NCBI RefSeq assembly: GCF_002954775.1 | Contig: NZ_PJME01000034.1 | Coordinates: forward strand, 42,328 to 106,327 | DNA: 64,000 nt | DNA from: Streptomyces geranii | Lineage (GTDB): Bacteria > Actinomycetota > Actinomycetes > Streptomycetales > Streptomycetaceae | Reading direction: 5' to 3' | In this document: one piece after another, positions 32,834 through 42,941 of the stretch | How the letters are laid out: each line of letters opens with the position of its first letter | Position numbering within the stretch: the first letter of the stretch is position 1 | Notes under the pieces: model-generated | Databases searched by the model: none | The model's input: the letters and a program-made list of their open reading frames with translations, nothing else | What the model was told of the DNA's origin: nothing | Made by a program: the position numbers and the translations under genes

Positions 32834-33457
32834 ATGGTTACCTCGCGCTGGACGGCCGCCCCCGCTCAGCCGGCCTCCCCCCGCCGGCGCGGCGCCGTAC
32901 TCGAACGCGCGATCCTCGACGCCGCGCTGGAGCAGCTCAGTACGGTCGGCTGGAACGGCCTCACCATGGAGGGCGTCGCCGCCGGTGCCCAGACCGGCAA
33001 GGCCGCCGTCTATCGGCGCTGGCCCTCCAAGGAGGACCTCGTCATAGACGCGCTGCGGGCCGGACTGCCGCGCTTCGACCTGGCGCCCGACCTCGGGAAC
33101 GTGCGGGACGACCTCCTCGCGCTGTGCCGGCAGGTGCGCGAGGCGATGTTCTCGCGCCCCGGGTTCGCGCTGCGCTCGGTGATTCACGAATGCGACACCC
33201 CGCAGGCGGAACGCTTCCAGGGCGTGATCTTCGGAGGGCTGGTCGAGCCCACGGTGCGCCTCCTCCGGGAGATCATCGACCGCGGAATCGCACGCGGCGA
33301 GACCCGTCCCGACGCCGTCAACGGCTATGTCCTGGACGCCATTCCGGCGATGATGATGTACCGCACGAAGATGTGCGCGAGCGAATGGGGCGTGCGGGAC
33401 ATCGAGGAGATGATCGACCAGTTGATGGTCCCGCTGCTGCGGCCGGGAAGTGTCTGA
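32834..33457 (+). CDS. TetR-family repressor of the MFS transporter
   Basis: 207 residues. The N-terminal HTH (ILDAALEQLSTVGWNGLTMEGVAAGAQTGKAAVYRRWPSKEDLV) is classic TetR. The C-terminal ligand domain resembles the TetR_C group that has VLDAIPAMMMYR. It is divergent from the efflux gene and very probably represses it, and perhaps itself, through the two palindromes at 32632-32700. The inducing ligand is unknown. Confidence 0.92.
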   Translation: MVTSRWTAAPAQPASPRRRGAVLERAILDAALEQLSTVGWNGLTMEGVAAGAQTGKAAVYRRWPSKEDLVIDALRAGLPRFDLAPDLGNVRDDLLALCRQVREAMFSRPGFALRSVIHECDTPQAERFQGVIFGGLVEPTVRLLREIIDRGIARGETRPDAVNGYVLDAIPAMMMYRTKMCASEWGVRDIEEMIDQLMVPLLRPGSV

Positions 33458-33516
33458 AGTCGCTTGGGGGCACCGGGTGTCGCGCGGGGTTCCGGGCGGC
33501 GTAGGCTGAGACCGCC

Positions 33517-34218
33517 ATGCCGTACGAAGCACCCACCCACACCGTCGAGCGCTCCCTGCGCGCCACGACCGGAGCGAAGGTCATCGCCGGCGTCGACGAG
33601 GTCGGGCGGGGCGCGTGGGCCGGTCCCGTCACCGTCTGCGCGGCGGTCACCGGTCTCCGGCGGCCCCCCGAGGGGCTCACCGACTCCAAGCTCCTGGCCG
33701 TCAAGCGGCGTACCCAACTCGCGGAAGAACTGCGGAAATGGGTCACGTCGTACGCGCTGGGGCACTCCTCCCCGGAGGAGATCGACGACATGGGGATGAC
33801 GGCCGCGCTGCGGCTCGCAGCGGTGCGCGCGCTGGAGGCCTTGCCGGTCCGCCCCGACGCGGTCATCCTCGATGGCAAGCACGACTACCTGGGGTCGCCG
33901 TGGCAGGTCCGCACGGTGATCAAGGGTGACCAGTCGTGCGTGGCGGTCGCGGCGGCGTCCGTGATCGCCAAGGTTCAGCGCGACAAAATGATGGCCGAAC
34001 TGGGTATCGACCATGCAGACTTCGGTTTTGCGGCCAATGCCGGGTATCCGTCGCCCGTGCACAAGGCCGCGCTGGAGGAGCGGGGTCCCACCCCGTACCA
34101 CCGGCTGTCGTGGGCTTATCTTGATGCGCTGCCCCAGTGGCGGCACCTCAAGAAGGCCCGCAGTTGGGCGAACGGGAACGCTCCGGAGATCGAGGGCCAG
34201 CTCGGCTTCGACTTCTGA
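33517..34218 (+). CDS. rnhB: Ribonuclease HII
   Basis: 233 residues. The catalytic carboxylates sit in GVDEVGRGAWAGP (Asp, Glu) and ILDGKHDYL (Asp), with a later Asp in the KVQRDKMM region and the usual GYPSPVHKAALEERGPTPYHRLSW tail. It removes RNA from RNA-DNA hybrids, including single misincorporated ribonucleotides. TAGGCT about 15 bases before the ATG, with no ribosome site, suggests a very short leader. Confidence 0.96.
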   Translation: MPYEAPTHTVERSLRATTGAKVIAGVDEVGRGAWAGPVTVCAAVTGLRRPPEGLTDSKLLAVKRRTQLAEELRKWVTSYALGHSSPEEIDDMGMTAALRLAAVRALEALPVRPDAVILDGKHDYLGSPWQVRTVIKGDQSCVAVAAASVIAKVQRDKMMAELGIDHADFGFAANAGYPSPVHKAALEERGPTPYHRLSWAYLDALPQWRHLKKARSWANGNAPEIEGQLGFDF

Positions 34219-34286
34219 CGGTTCCGTTCGCACTCATGTGCCACCCGCCGAGGCGAGTCGCACCGGCGTTTGATAAATATCAGGTC

Positions 34287-34976
34287 ATGCCTCTCATTCC
34301 CGAGGAGCCTCAGATTCACGAGAGTGCCCAGGGTCCCCGCGTCACTCCGGCCAGTGGCCGCACCGCGCCGACCCCCCGTCCCGTACCAGGCCCCCGCCCC
34401 GTGGCTCCGCCGCGTCCAGGCCGTCCGGGTCCGTTCCGGCCCACGGCGCCGGCCCAGCGCGCACCGCACGACGCGCCCGCAGCCGTCGCCGCGACCGCGG
34501 GCGCGGTCAAGCCCGGCCCGTCCGCGGCTCCGGCCGCCCCTGTCCCTTCCGCCACTCCTGCCCCGGCCTCCACGGCTTCGGCGGCGGCCCCGCAGATCCA
34601 GCTGATCCCGGCCTCGGCCGAGGGTGCGCTGGACGCCGCGGAGGAGGCCGTCGACCTGCTCCTGGATTCGGGCCGGGCCCCCGGTGAGGTGCTGGTGATC
34701 ACCACCGGCGATCCGCACCCGTGGGCCGCGCACGAGCTGTCCTTCGGTGAGGCCCCGTACTGGGCGCAGCACGACGCGGGCGACGACGTCTTCTACGCCG
34801 ACGCCGCCGCTCTGGGCCGGGCCGGTGCCCGTCCCGTGGTCGTGGTCGCGGTCAACGGCGGTGCCGACGGTACGGCCGCCACGGCCCTTCCCCTGGCCCT
34901 CGGCCGGGCCGGCGCCCTGCTGATCGTCTGCGGCGACCCGCAGCAGATCAACTCGGTGCTGGGCGCGGGCGTCTGA
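34287..34976 (+). CDS. Conserved protein with Pro/Ala-rich N-terminus
   Basis: 229 residues from ATG 34287 (MPLIPEEPQIHE). The first ~105 residues are Pro/Ala/Arg-rich and probably disordered. The remaining ~120 are ordered (IQLIPASAEGALDAAEEAVDLLLDSGRAPGEVLVIT), with alternating strands and helices, and end in a VVVVAVNGGADGTAATALPLALGRAGALLIVCGDPQQIN stretch resembling a Rossmann-like helicase C-terminus. I recall this as a conserved streptomycete hypothetical protein. It follows rnhB by 68 bases. Function unknown. Confidence 0.72.
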   Translation: MPLIPEEPQIHESAQGPRVTPASGRTAPTPRPVPGPRPVAPPRPGRPGPFRPTAPAQRAPHDAPAAVAATAGAVKPGPSAAPAAPVPSATPAPASTASAAAPQIQLIPASAEGALDAAEEAVDLLLDSGRAPGEVLVITTGDPHPWAAHELSFGEAPYWAQHDAGDDVFYADAAALGRAGARPVVVVAVNGGADGTAATALPLALGRAGALLIVCGDPQQINSVLGAGV

Positions 34977-35452
34977 GCCGGTCCGCCGACATCGGACCGG
35001 CCGACGGGCCGACGGAGGACCGCTGAAGCGGTATGTGTACGGCGGCTGATTCGCCGTGCCCCGAAGCGGCCCGGAGTGCCCTGACGCGTCGGGCTCTCGT
35101 GCGTCGGTGATGTCATGAGCCCGGCAACAGTGGCGGGGTCTCAGGGGGCCCCAGGGGGCCGACAAGGGTCCCTATGGGCAAGGTCGTACGGTCGACGGGG
35201 GCACGCGTGCGCGTGCGCCCGTCGTTGTGCGTTGAGCGCCCGGCTGACGGGCCGACCGACTTGCTGCCTGGCCGCCGACTTGCCGCGAGGCCCGGCCGTG
35301 TGGCCGTGCTTGGGGTGATCCCTGCCGAGTGTCCTGGTGCGTCGTCGTACGTCGTGCCGGGCGGACGCCGTTGTCCGCGGTGGCAGTTCGTGTTCGGGTA
35401 CGACGGGGACGTCACCCGTGGCCGTACGGCGCGGCCCTGTGGGACGCCGGGG
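34977..35452. other. Gene-free region
   Basis: About 475 bases between convergent genes. Reading frames cross it but show no conserved features. Direct repeats of GGCCGACGG- and CGTCGTACGTCG-like strings occur. No clear terminator hairpin was found. Confidence 0.4.
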
Positions 35453-36094
35453 TCAGCGGGCCGCCGCGCGGCGCAGGATGTCCGAGGCGGCGCCTCCGGT
35501 GCGGGGCATCGGCAGCGGTGGCGGTGCCTCGGACATGGCGAACGGCTCCGGAGGCGAGTCCGCGTTCGGACGGCGCCCGCCGCGGCCCTCTCCGAGGACC
35601 TGCCAGCCGTCGTGGGTCAGCGTGATGTACGCGCCGCAGCGCAGCCCGTGCAGGGTGCAGGCGTCGCGAAGACCCCACATCCACGCGCCGTCCTCCTCCG
35701 TCCAACGGGCGTCGCCGTCACGGCAGTAGAGCAGCACGGCCGTGCGTACCGGAGTGCGGCGGCGCAGGTCGTGCGGGATGACCCGGCGCAGCTGCGCGAG
35801 CAGCGAGTTGCGGAACATCCAGCCGTCGGCCGGTGCCGAGCGGCGGGTGAACGAGGCGCTCGCGCGCACCCGTTCGTCCGTGTCGAGGACGGCCACGATG
35901 GCGGTCGCGGGCCTGGGGCGATGTCTGGAGTGCAGTCCGCTGACGACCTCGCGAGGGTTGCGCAGCAGGGGAATCCCGGCCGCGGCCCACTCCGAGGGTT
36001 CGAGCATGCGGGCTGCTGAGTTGGCGGAAGCGGCGGACAGGTCGGCAGACGTCGACATGGATGCCGCGGTGGACGGAGCGAATCCGAAGGTCAC
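35453..36094 (-). CDS. Conserved streptomycete hypothetical protein
   Basis: 213 residues from a GTG at 36094, with GGGAGG just upstream; longer in-frame starts lack a ribosome site. A Ser/Ala-rich N-terminus leads to an ordered core (EWAAAGIPLLRNPREVVSGLHSRH; ATAIVAVLDTDERVRASASF; MFRNSLLAQLRRVIPHDLRRRTPVRTAVLLYCRDGDARWTEEDGAWMWGLRDACTLHGLRCGAYITLTHDGWQVLG). No catalytic motif was recognised. It lies next to recQ, as I recall in S. coelicolor. Function unknown. Confidence 0.75.
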   Translation of the reverse strand: MTFGFAPSTAASMSTSADLSAASANSAARMLEPSEWAAAGIPLLRNPREVVSGLHSRHRPRPATAIVAVLDTDERVRASASFTRRSAPADGWMFRNSLLAQLRRVIPHDLRRRTPVRTAVLLYCRDGDARWTEEDGAWMWGLRDACTLHGLRCGAYITLTHDGWQVLGEGRGGRRPNADSPPEPFAMSEAPPPLPMPRTGGAASDILRRAAAR

Positions 36095-36372
36095 GGTCCT
36101 CCCTTCGGCTACGCGCCCGCACTGCGGGCGGGAGATCGGACTTGGGGAGCGCACACCGCAGCGGAGCCCTGCCGGACCACGGACATGCCGTGCGGGAGCG
36201 GACTCCAATTCTTGCTGCCGAACTGGGTTGCGGCAACGAGCAAATGGGGCCACCGACCGTCTTCTGGTGATCTGTGGATTATATCCCTGCCGGGTGTGTC
36301 ATTTGTAGATGCCTGGGGTGGCCGGGAACCTGCCGTTGGTCCGGTCGTCCGCCCCGGTTCATGTGCTCGTCA

Positions 36373-38538
<2,166 letters not shown>

Positions 38539-38691
38539 GAACCCATACAACAGGACGCCAGTGACAACCGGGACGCGGGACGACGCATCACGGCCACCCG
38601 CAGGCACGTCCGCCCACCACCTTGACGTGCCCCTGATTGGAGTTATCCACAGGCTCAAGCGGAGTCCGGAATTCCGCGAGATCGTCACGGC

Positions 38692-38784
38692 ATGACGAAT
38701 CACAGCGAAACGCATCAGGTCACCCTGCGCACCCCGGCCGAACTGGCCGACGCCCTGCCCTATCTGCTCGGCTACCGCCCCGAG
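38692..38784 (+). pseudogene. 5' remnant of a DUF4192 gene
   Basis: The first 31 codons (MTNHSETHQVTLRTPAELAD..., ending GYRPE) match the start of the conserved DUF4192 protein found beside recQ in streptomycetes. After codon 31 the sequence no longer resembles the family, which should continue for several hundred residues. The break at 38784/38785 therefore marks the junction between core and accessory DNA. Confidence 0.8.
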
Positions 38785-38822
38785 GTTCCCTGTCAAGTCA
38801 TGCGTGTTGAGGCAAGGGGGCG

Positions 38823-39368
38823 ATGCGGCGAAGGCCTCGGTTCCCCACGGTTCGAACTGGGGAAGCCCGCCACACCGCCGACCCCGTCCACCTCATGCGC
38901 GTCTTCGGCATCGTCGCCGACCGCATCGCCGAGCCCAAGCAGGCCGTGGACACCGCGGCGTCTGCACCGTCGAACGCCGTAGTCACGGATGCTCAGCAGT
39001 CGTCAGAGCAGCCGGGGAAGGACCGGCCGTGGGGCGACGGACGCGAGGTTCTTCACCGCATTGTCGAGAACGGATTGACCTTCGCCTACAGCGGCTACAC
39101 CCGGCAACGACACGGCGGCAGACAAGCCTGGGTCGAGAGACGGGAGCAGATCCACGCTGGCTACCCGTACTACGTGGTCGCCCCGGACGGCAGCGAGACC
39201 CCCGTGTACGTCGCCGACGACCGCGACCTGGCGGCCACCGCTCACGGACGAGATCTCCTGAACGACCTCCTCGAGGCAGGCGACCTGCCCGGGCGGGACC
39301 GCGCCACGTTCGAGCTGTATCGAGAGCATCCGGACTTGTACCGGGCCATGCGCGCCGGTCTGCGTTGA
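38823..39368 (+). CDS. Hypothetical protein at the left edge of the accessory region
   Basis: 181 residues if started at 38823; ATG 38895 (MRVFGIVADR) is an equally plausible start, and neither has a good ribosome site. The C-terminal half is compact and charged: WVERREQIHAGYPYYVVAPDGSETPVYVADDRDLAATAHG, then DLPGRDRATFELYREHPDLYRAM. No family was recognised. It may be a fragment joined to the junction, since the N-terminal 30 residues look unlike a natural start. Confidence 0.5.
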   Translation: MRRRPRFPTVRTGEARHTADPVHLMRVFGIVADRIAEPKQAVDTAASAPSNAVVTDAQQSSEQPGKDRPWGDGREVLHRIVENGLTFAYSGYTRQRHGGRQAWVERREQIHAGYPYYVVAPDGSETPVYVADDRDLAATAHGRDLLNDLLEAGDLPGRDRATFELYREHPDLYRAMRAGLR

Positions 39369-39416
39369 ACCCGGCCCCGACGATGCGCGTCGGGGGCGAC
39401 CGACTGTCCCGTCGAA

Positions 39417-39474
39417 TTGAGCCTGTCTGTGGATCTTCTGCTGAGCTGCGGGGTTGCCAGGTCGGATGAGAACA
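39417..39474 (+). repeat. Direct repeat copy A
   Basis: About 57 bases, beginning TTGAGCCTGTCTGTGGATCT and ending CGGATGAGAACACC, shared with 40587-40642 at about 90% identity. The copies flank the 39793-40563 gene in the same orientation. Confidence 0.8.
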
Positions 39475-39792
39475 CCCCGACCGGGATTCTCGGTGTATTT
39501 GGCTTGTGCGGAACCCCGCGTGGGGCCGTCGGCTGCGCACCGACGTGGCAGCACAGCCGAGCAACACCGAGGGGCCATCGCGTCGGGCCGAAGTGTGCAG
39601 TGAACCTGCATCACATGATTGGCCACGCACGCTTGCCAGACCAGGATGGGCCGTACCCGCGAGAGAGTGGGGCCGCTTTCGGCTGCCCCAGCTAGAGTCA
39701 CAACCACCCCGGTAAGGGGGCGGCGTTGCGGGACCACCGCGTCGGCGCAACCGAGGTCAGGCCGCCGATACGGCGGCCGGGCAAGGACAGCC

Positions 39793-40563
39793 ATGGCACA
39801 GCAGCGTCGTGACGAACTCTTCGCCTTCGGGATCGTAGGGGGTCTGCTGGGCGCAGAGGTGGAGCCCTACGACATCGAGGGGCGGCAGAAGGCCGTTGAC
39901 GCGATGCTCCACTATCCCGACAGGCCGGATGCGGCTCTTGAGATCTCTTCCGTGGGAGAACAGGACGAGGCGCGTATCACCAACGTTCTTAACCGAGCGA
40001 AGAACCGTCGAGACATTCCGGGCTTGACCCACCTCTGGTCCGTCGTGGTGCCGAAGGACTTCCACCCGCAAGACCTCCCCCGAATCGACGCGGCACTGCT
40101 GCGCTGCGAGGCGCAGGGCGTCGACCGCTTGGGATTCATGGCCCAGGACTCCGACAGCTGGGATCTCCTCACCAGAGGCGTAAGCGCCGACAGCATGCCG
40201 GTTCGAGGCGGGACAACTCCCCGTGCGTATGTCCAGGTCCGCGGTGTCGGAGGCTTCCTGCGTGACGGGATCGAACCGTTGGCCGACGAACTCGCCGACG
40301 CACTGACAAGCCCTAAGGTGCAAACGAAGATTGCCAAGCTGGTCGACACCGGACTCGACGAGCTTCATCTCTTCCTCTGGGTGCGCCCATCGGCATTCAC
40401 CTTCCCGGTCTACGACGGGTTGTCCTTCGGAGAGCAGCTGCCCAGCAGCCCACCACGTCTACCTGAGGAAATCAGTCAAGTGTGGCTGCTGAGCGGCATC
40501 GCGGCCGGCGGCGTGGTGCGGGCCATCACTGGGAATGGATGGCGCCGGGATCCTGTCCGCTGA
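39793..40563 (+). CDS. Hypothetical protein, possibly nuclease-like
   Basis: 256 residues from ATG 39793. The N-terminal third (LLGAEVEPYDIEGRQKAVDAML, then ALEISSVGEQDEARI) has acidic residues (E23, D27, D36, E50) spaced as in some PD-(D/E)XK-like proteins, but the lysine expected next to E50 is not there (EIS), so catalysis is doubtful. The rest is mixed alpha/beta (YVQVRGVGGFLRDGIEPLADELA; LHLFLWVRPSAFTFPVYDGL). It is bounded by direct repeats A and B, and its less GC-extreme codons suggest acquisition. Function unknown. Confidence 0.6.
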   Translation: MAQQRRDELFAFGIVGGLLGAEVEPYDIEGRQKAVDAMLHYPDRPDAALEISSVGEQDEARITNVLNRAKNRRDIPGLTHLWSVVVPKDFHPQDLPRIDAALLRCEAQGVDRLGFMAQDSDSWDLLTRGVSADSMPVRGGTTPRAYVQVRGVGGFLRDGIEPLADELADALTSPKVQTKIAKLVDTGLDELHLFLWVRPSAFTFPVYDGLSFGEQLPSSPPRLPEEISQVWLLSGIAAGGVVRAITGNGWRRDPVR

Positions 40564-40586
40564 CGGCCACTCAGGTGTCAGTCGTG

Positions 40587-40642
40587 TTGAGCTTGTCTGT
40601 GGATCTTGTGCTGAGCTGCGGGTGCCAGGTCGGATGAGAGCA
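40587..40642 (+). repeat. Direct repeat copy B
   Basis: Begins TTGAGCTTGTCTGTGGATCT and ends CGGATGAGAGCACT; about 90% identical to copy A at 39417. It lies 24 bases after the stop of the enclosed gene. Confidence 0.8.
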
Positions 40643-40660
40643 CTCGTCTCTGGATTCTTC

Positions 40661-40673
40661 GTGTCCCGTCTCA
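40661..40673 (-). repeat. Inverted repeat, left copy (TGAGACGGGACAC on minus)
   Basis: GTGTCCCGTCTCA here is the exact complement of TGAGACGGGACAC at 41794-41806. The pair brackets 1.1 kb holding the two small minus-strand genes. A related ACGGGACACCGTCTCG string is at 41709-41724. They may be ends of a decayed mobile element. Confidence 0.55.
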
Positions 40674-40910
40674 TTAGATCTTGCAGAGGCGGGGCCCTGA
40701 CCTGCGGGGTGACAGGTTGAACCGCGACTTACTGGTGGAATGACAAGGCGTCGCGGAAGACCTGCGGGCGGTGCCGATGTTGCGTCTCATTGATCATGCC
40801 GAGGGCGATGCGGCCTCAGCAGGGCCTTGCCGGGATGGTGAGACGCTTGATGCCCGGTTTCGCGTTGAAGCTGGCAGATTCCTGGTCAGAGGCCGTAGCA
40901 GTGGACGCGT

Positions 40911-41237
40911 TCAGGAAGGACGTCGCGGCTGAGAATCCTGAAGCTGCCGACGGGCGGTCGACCAAACGATCTCGAACTCATTGGCCGACAACCACTGCGG
41001 GTCGTGCCCCTCCCACTCAGAGATAGGCGGTTCCGCGGTCAGACCGTAGACACTCTCGTATTCAGACAACCGACCGGCACCTTGGGCTTCTTGCCCCTCG
41101 ACCAGCGAGGCAGCGGCCAAAGCCTTGCTTCCGAGCTCCTGCAACTCGACTTGCCGGATCACGTACCCATCGGTGTCCAGCTCGAAGTAGAACCAGACGG
41201 CTTCCTCGTCCCAGAAGCAGCGAACCCAGCGCGTCAC
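40911..41237 (-). CDS. Small DUF6881-like hypothetical protein
   Basis: 108 residues: a TRWVRCFWDEEAVWFYFELDTDGYVIRQVEL start, then PISEWEGHDPQWLSANEFEIVW. The W...WFYFEL.DGY..R.VE plus late EFE.VW layout resembles DUF6881 proteins, small actinobacterial proteins often found near polymorphic toxins as possible immunity proteins. Its ATG overlaps the stop of the upstream gene (ATGA), so the two are translationally coupled. Confidence 0.65.
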   Translation of the reverse strand: MTRWVRCFWDEEAVWFYFELDTDGYVIRQVELQELGSKALAAASLVEGQEAQGAGRLSEYESVYGLTAEPPISEWEGHDPQWLSANEFEIVWSTARRQLQDSQPRRPS

Positions 41238-41578
41238 TGGTTCACCGCGTCGAAGGGCTCGTCGTGCCAGCGCCAGCCAGCGGTGCTGTCGTCGTGGATG
41301 TGCAGCATGAACTCAGCGACCGGACTGCCGTCGGGAATCGTCATGGTGAGCGCACTGCGGATCTGGGTGTAGCAGGCGTCGGCCCGCTCCCAGTCCTCCT
41401 CGTCGACAGCCCGCTCTTGCTCAGCGAAGAGGGGGCGGAACTCTTCAAAACCAGGCAGCGTCTCAACTTCGGCGTGAGTCCAGGGCATGTCGGCGCCGGT
41501 CACGGTCAGCCGGGCAATCTCCTGGTCGCCGTGGTGGAGCCGCCAGATACTGCCGGTGGTCAGGTTTGGGTTGGTCAC
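41234..41578 (-). CDS. Small hypothetical protein, coupled to the DUF6881-like gene
   Basis: 114 residues: MTNPNLTTGSIWRLHHGDQEIARLTVTG, a DMPWTHAEVETLPGFEEFRPLF segment, and WERADACYTQIRSALTMTIPDGSPV. Acidic and Trp-rich, it is a style seen in immunity-type proteins of interbacterial toxin systems; no toxin gene is present. It is the first gene of a two-gene operon. Function unknown. Confidence 0.65.
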   Translation of the reverse strand: MTNPNLTTGSIWRLHHGDQEIARLTVTGADMPWTHAEVETLPGFEEFRPLFAEQERAVDEEDWERADACYTQIRSALTMTIPDGSPVAEFMLHIHDDSTAGWRWHDEPFDAVNQ

Positions 41579-42182
41579 ATCCCCATGATGGCGATCACCA
41601 CTGACAGGCGGGGAGCGAGATCATCGCATCTTCTCGATCATGGGCACGACCATCTTGCTCAGCCGAAGTGAGACAGGCCACCTGTACCGAGACAAGAGCC
41701 ATCCCAAAACGGGACACCGTCTCGCTCAAACCCGTTCCAGCACCCTGCATCGCGAGATCCGCGCACAGACCAGTGCGACAAGCCGCGGTTCGCTGAGACG
41801 GGACACTTCGTGCATCTGGCTTCGACGGAATCCGGGAATCCGACAGCTCGGATGAGACCGAGTGAGAATCCGCCAGCTGCACTACGACAGGACACCGACG
41901 ATTGCCCAGATCCGAGTCCAATTGGTCAGCCGCTGGACACGGTGGCCCGGAATTGGACACCAAAGCGCGGAACCTACAGGCCCATGGTGACGTGTCGGCC
42001 CAGCCGTCGACCGGCGATGGTTATCTAGGGTGTCAACCCGATGATGCAGGTCAGCACCGGGCAAGCAGTAAAAGGCAGGTTAGGCAAGTTGTTCGCGCTC
42101 AGCTCGTCACCGGCCGCTGTGGGGCCGAGGTGTCCCTCCCCTCGTAGCGTGGAGTCCGTGAGTGCAGGGGAAGTTGAGGTTC
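41579..42182. other. Decayed region without genes
   Basis: About 600 bases of lower GC content with broken frames. It holds the ACGGGACACCGTCTCG string (41709-41724), the second inverted-repeat copy (41794-41806) and several GAGAC/GTCTC pieces, suggesting remnants of one or more insertion elements. No intact gene. Confidence 0.5.
41794..41806 (+). repeat. Inverted repeat, right copy
   Basis: TGAGACGGGACAC, the exact complement of 40661-40673. Confidence 0.55.
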
Positions 42183-42260
42183 ATGGGGTCCAGGCAACGG
42201 ACGTACACACCTGAGTTCCGTGAGGGTGCTGTACGCATTGTGATCGAGACCATCAGGCCG
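42183..42260 (+). pseudogene. IS3-family OrfA transposase fragment
   Basis: The frame from ATG 42183 reads GSRQRTYTPEFREGAVRIVIET, the N-terminus of IS3-family OrfA HTH proteins (YTPEFREGAVRLV). After about 25 residues similarity is lost. It is a remnant of an element once inserted beside the NLR-like operon. Confidence 0.75.
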
Positions 42261-42470
42261 ACCCCACAATGGAGTTGGCCGCTTGAAAGATCTCCACGGC
42301 GCAAGGGGATTGACAGAGGCGTCGAAGACCGGGCAGACGCCTGACGGGCGTTGCACGATCTTCCCGCGATTCAAAGTCTGCCGAGGCGGTTTGGTGAGGT
42401 GCCCGGCTCGGTACGCTTTACCGGCATAGGGGCATGTGGGCTGGCCGCCTTGCGGGGGGAGGGGGATGAC

Positions 42471-42941
42471 ATGTTGGATCAGGCGTTGGTTGTTCTGGCT
42501 TCGGCGTTCGGGGCGGCGGTGGCTTCGGCGGCCGGCACCGAGGTGTGGTCGGGATTCCGGGACCGGGTGGCCCGGATCTTCGGCCGCCGGGACGCGCGGG
42601 AGACCCAGGTGGTCCTGGAGCGGCTGGACCAGGCGGCCCTCGAACTGGACCGCGCCGACCCCGGTGGCGCCGACCAGGTCCGTACCCGGCTGGAAGCATC
42701 CTGGCAGGCCCGGTGCGAGGACCTACTGGAGAGTCTGGGCGAGGCGGACCGCGAGGAAGCCGCCGGGCAACTACGCGAACTGGTGGCCCGGCAGGCCGCC
42801 GGCGGAGTCGCCGCCGGGGACGACGGCATCGCCATCGGCGGCAACGCCGACATCAAGGCCGACCGCGGGTCGGCGGCCGCCCTGCGCATGGGCGACGTGA
42901 CCCTCCAAAACCCTCCGATGCCGGGTCCGGAGCAGCGCTGA
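42471..42941 (+). CDS. Bell-domain-like effector with C-terminal amyloid-signalling (BASS-like) motif
   Basis: 156 residues from ATG 42471, with GGGGGAGGGGGA upstream. The N-terminal helix (LDQALVVLASAFGAAVASAAG, about 2-22) is hydrophobic and small-residue-rich. Charged helices follow to about residue 110, then a Gly-rich link. This is the layout of Bell domains, proposed membrane-disrupting death effectors of multicellular bacteria. The tail at 127-144 (DIKADRGSAAALRMGDVT) aligns without gaps with residues 17-34 of the next protein (SLYAQSGALVVGRADSVT): hydrophobic 2, A4, G7, R13, V17 and T18 agree. Shared motifs of this kind carry the signal from NLR to effector by amyloid templating. Its stop overlaps the next start (CTGA). 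Confidence 0.75.
   Translation: MLDQALVVLASAFGAAVASAAGTEVWSGFRDRVARIFGRRDARETQVVLERLDQAALELDRADPGGADQVRTRLEASWQARCEDLLESLGEADREEAAGQLRELVARQAAGGVAAGDDGIAIGGNADIKADRGSAAALRMGDVTLQNPPMPGPEQR

Noticed and set aside
42938..42941. An ATG or GTG start for the NLR sensor gene
   Set aside because: None fits: downstream GTGs would remove the shared motif, and no upstream ATG or GTG in this frame has a plausible ribosome site, so the coupled CTG is retained as tentative.
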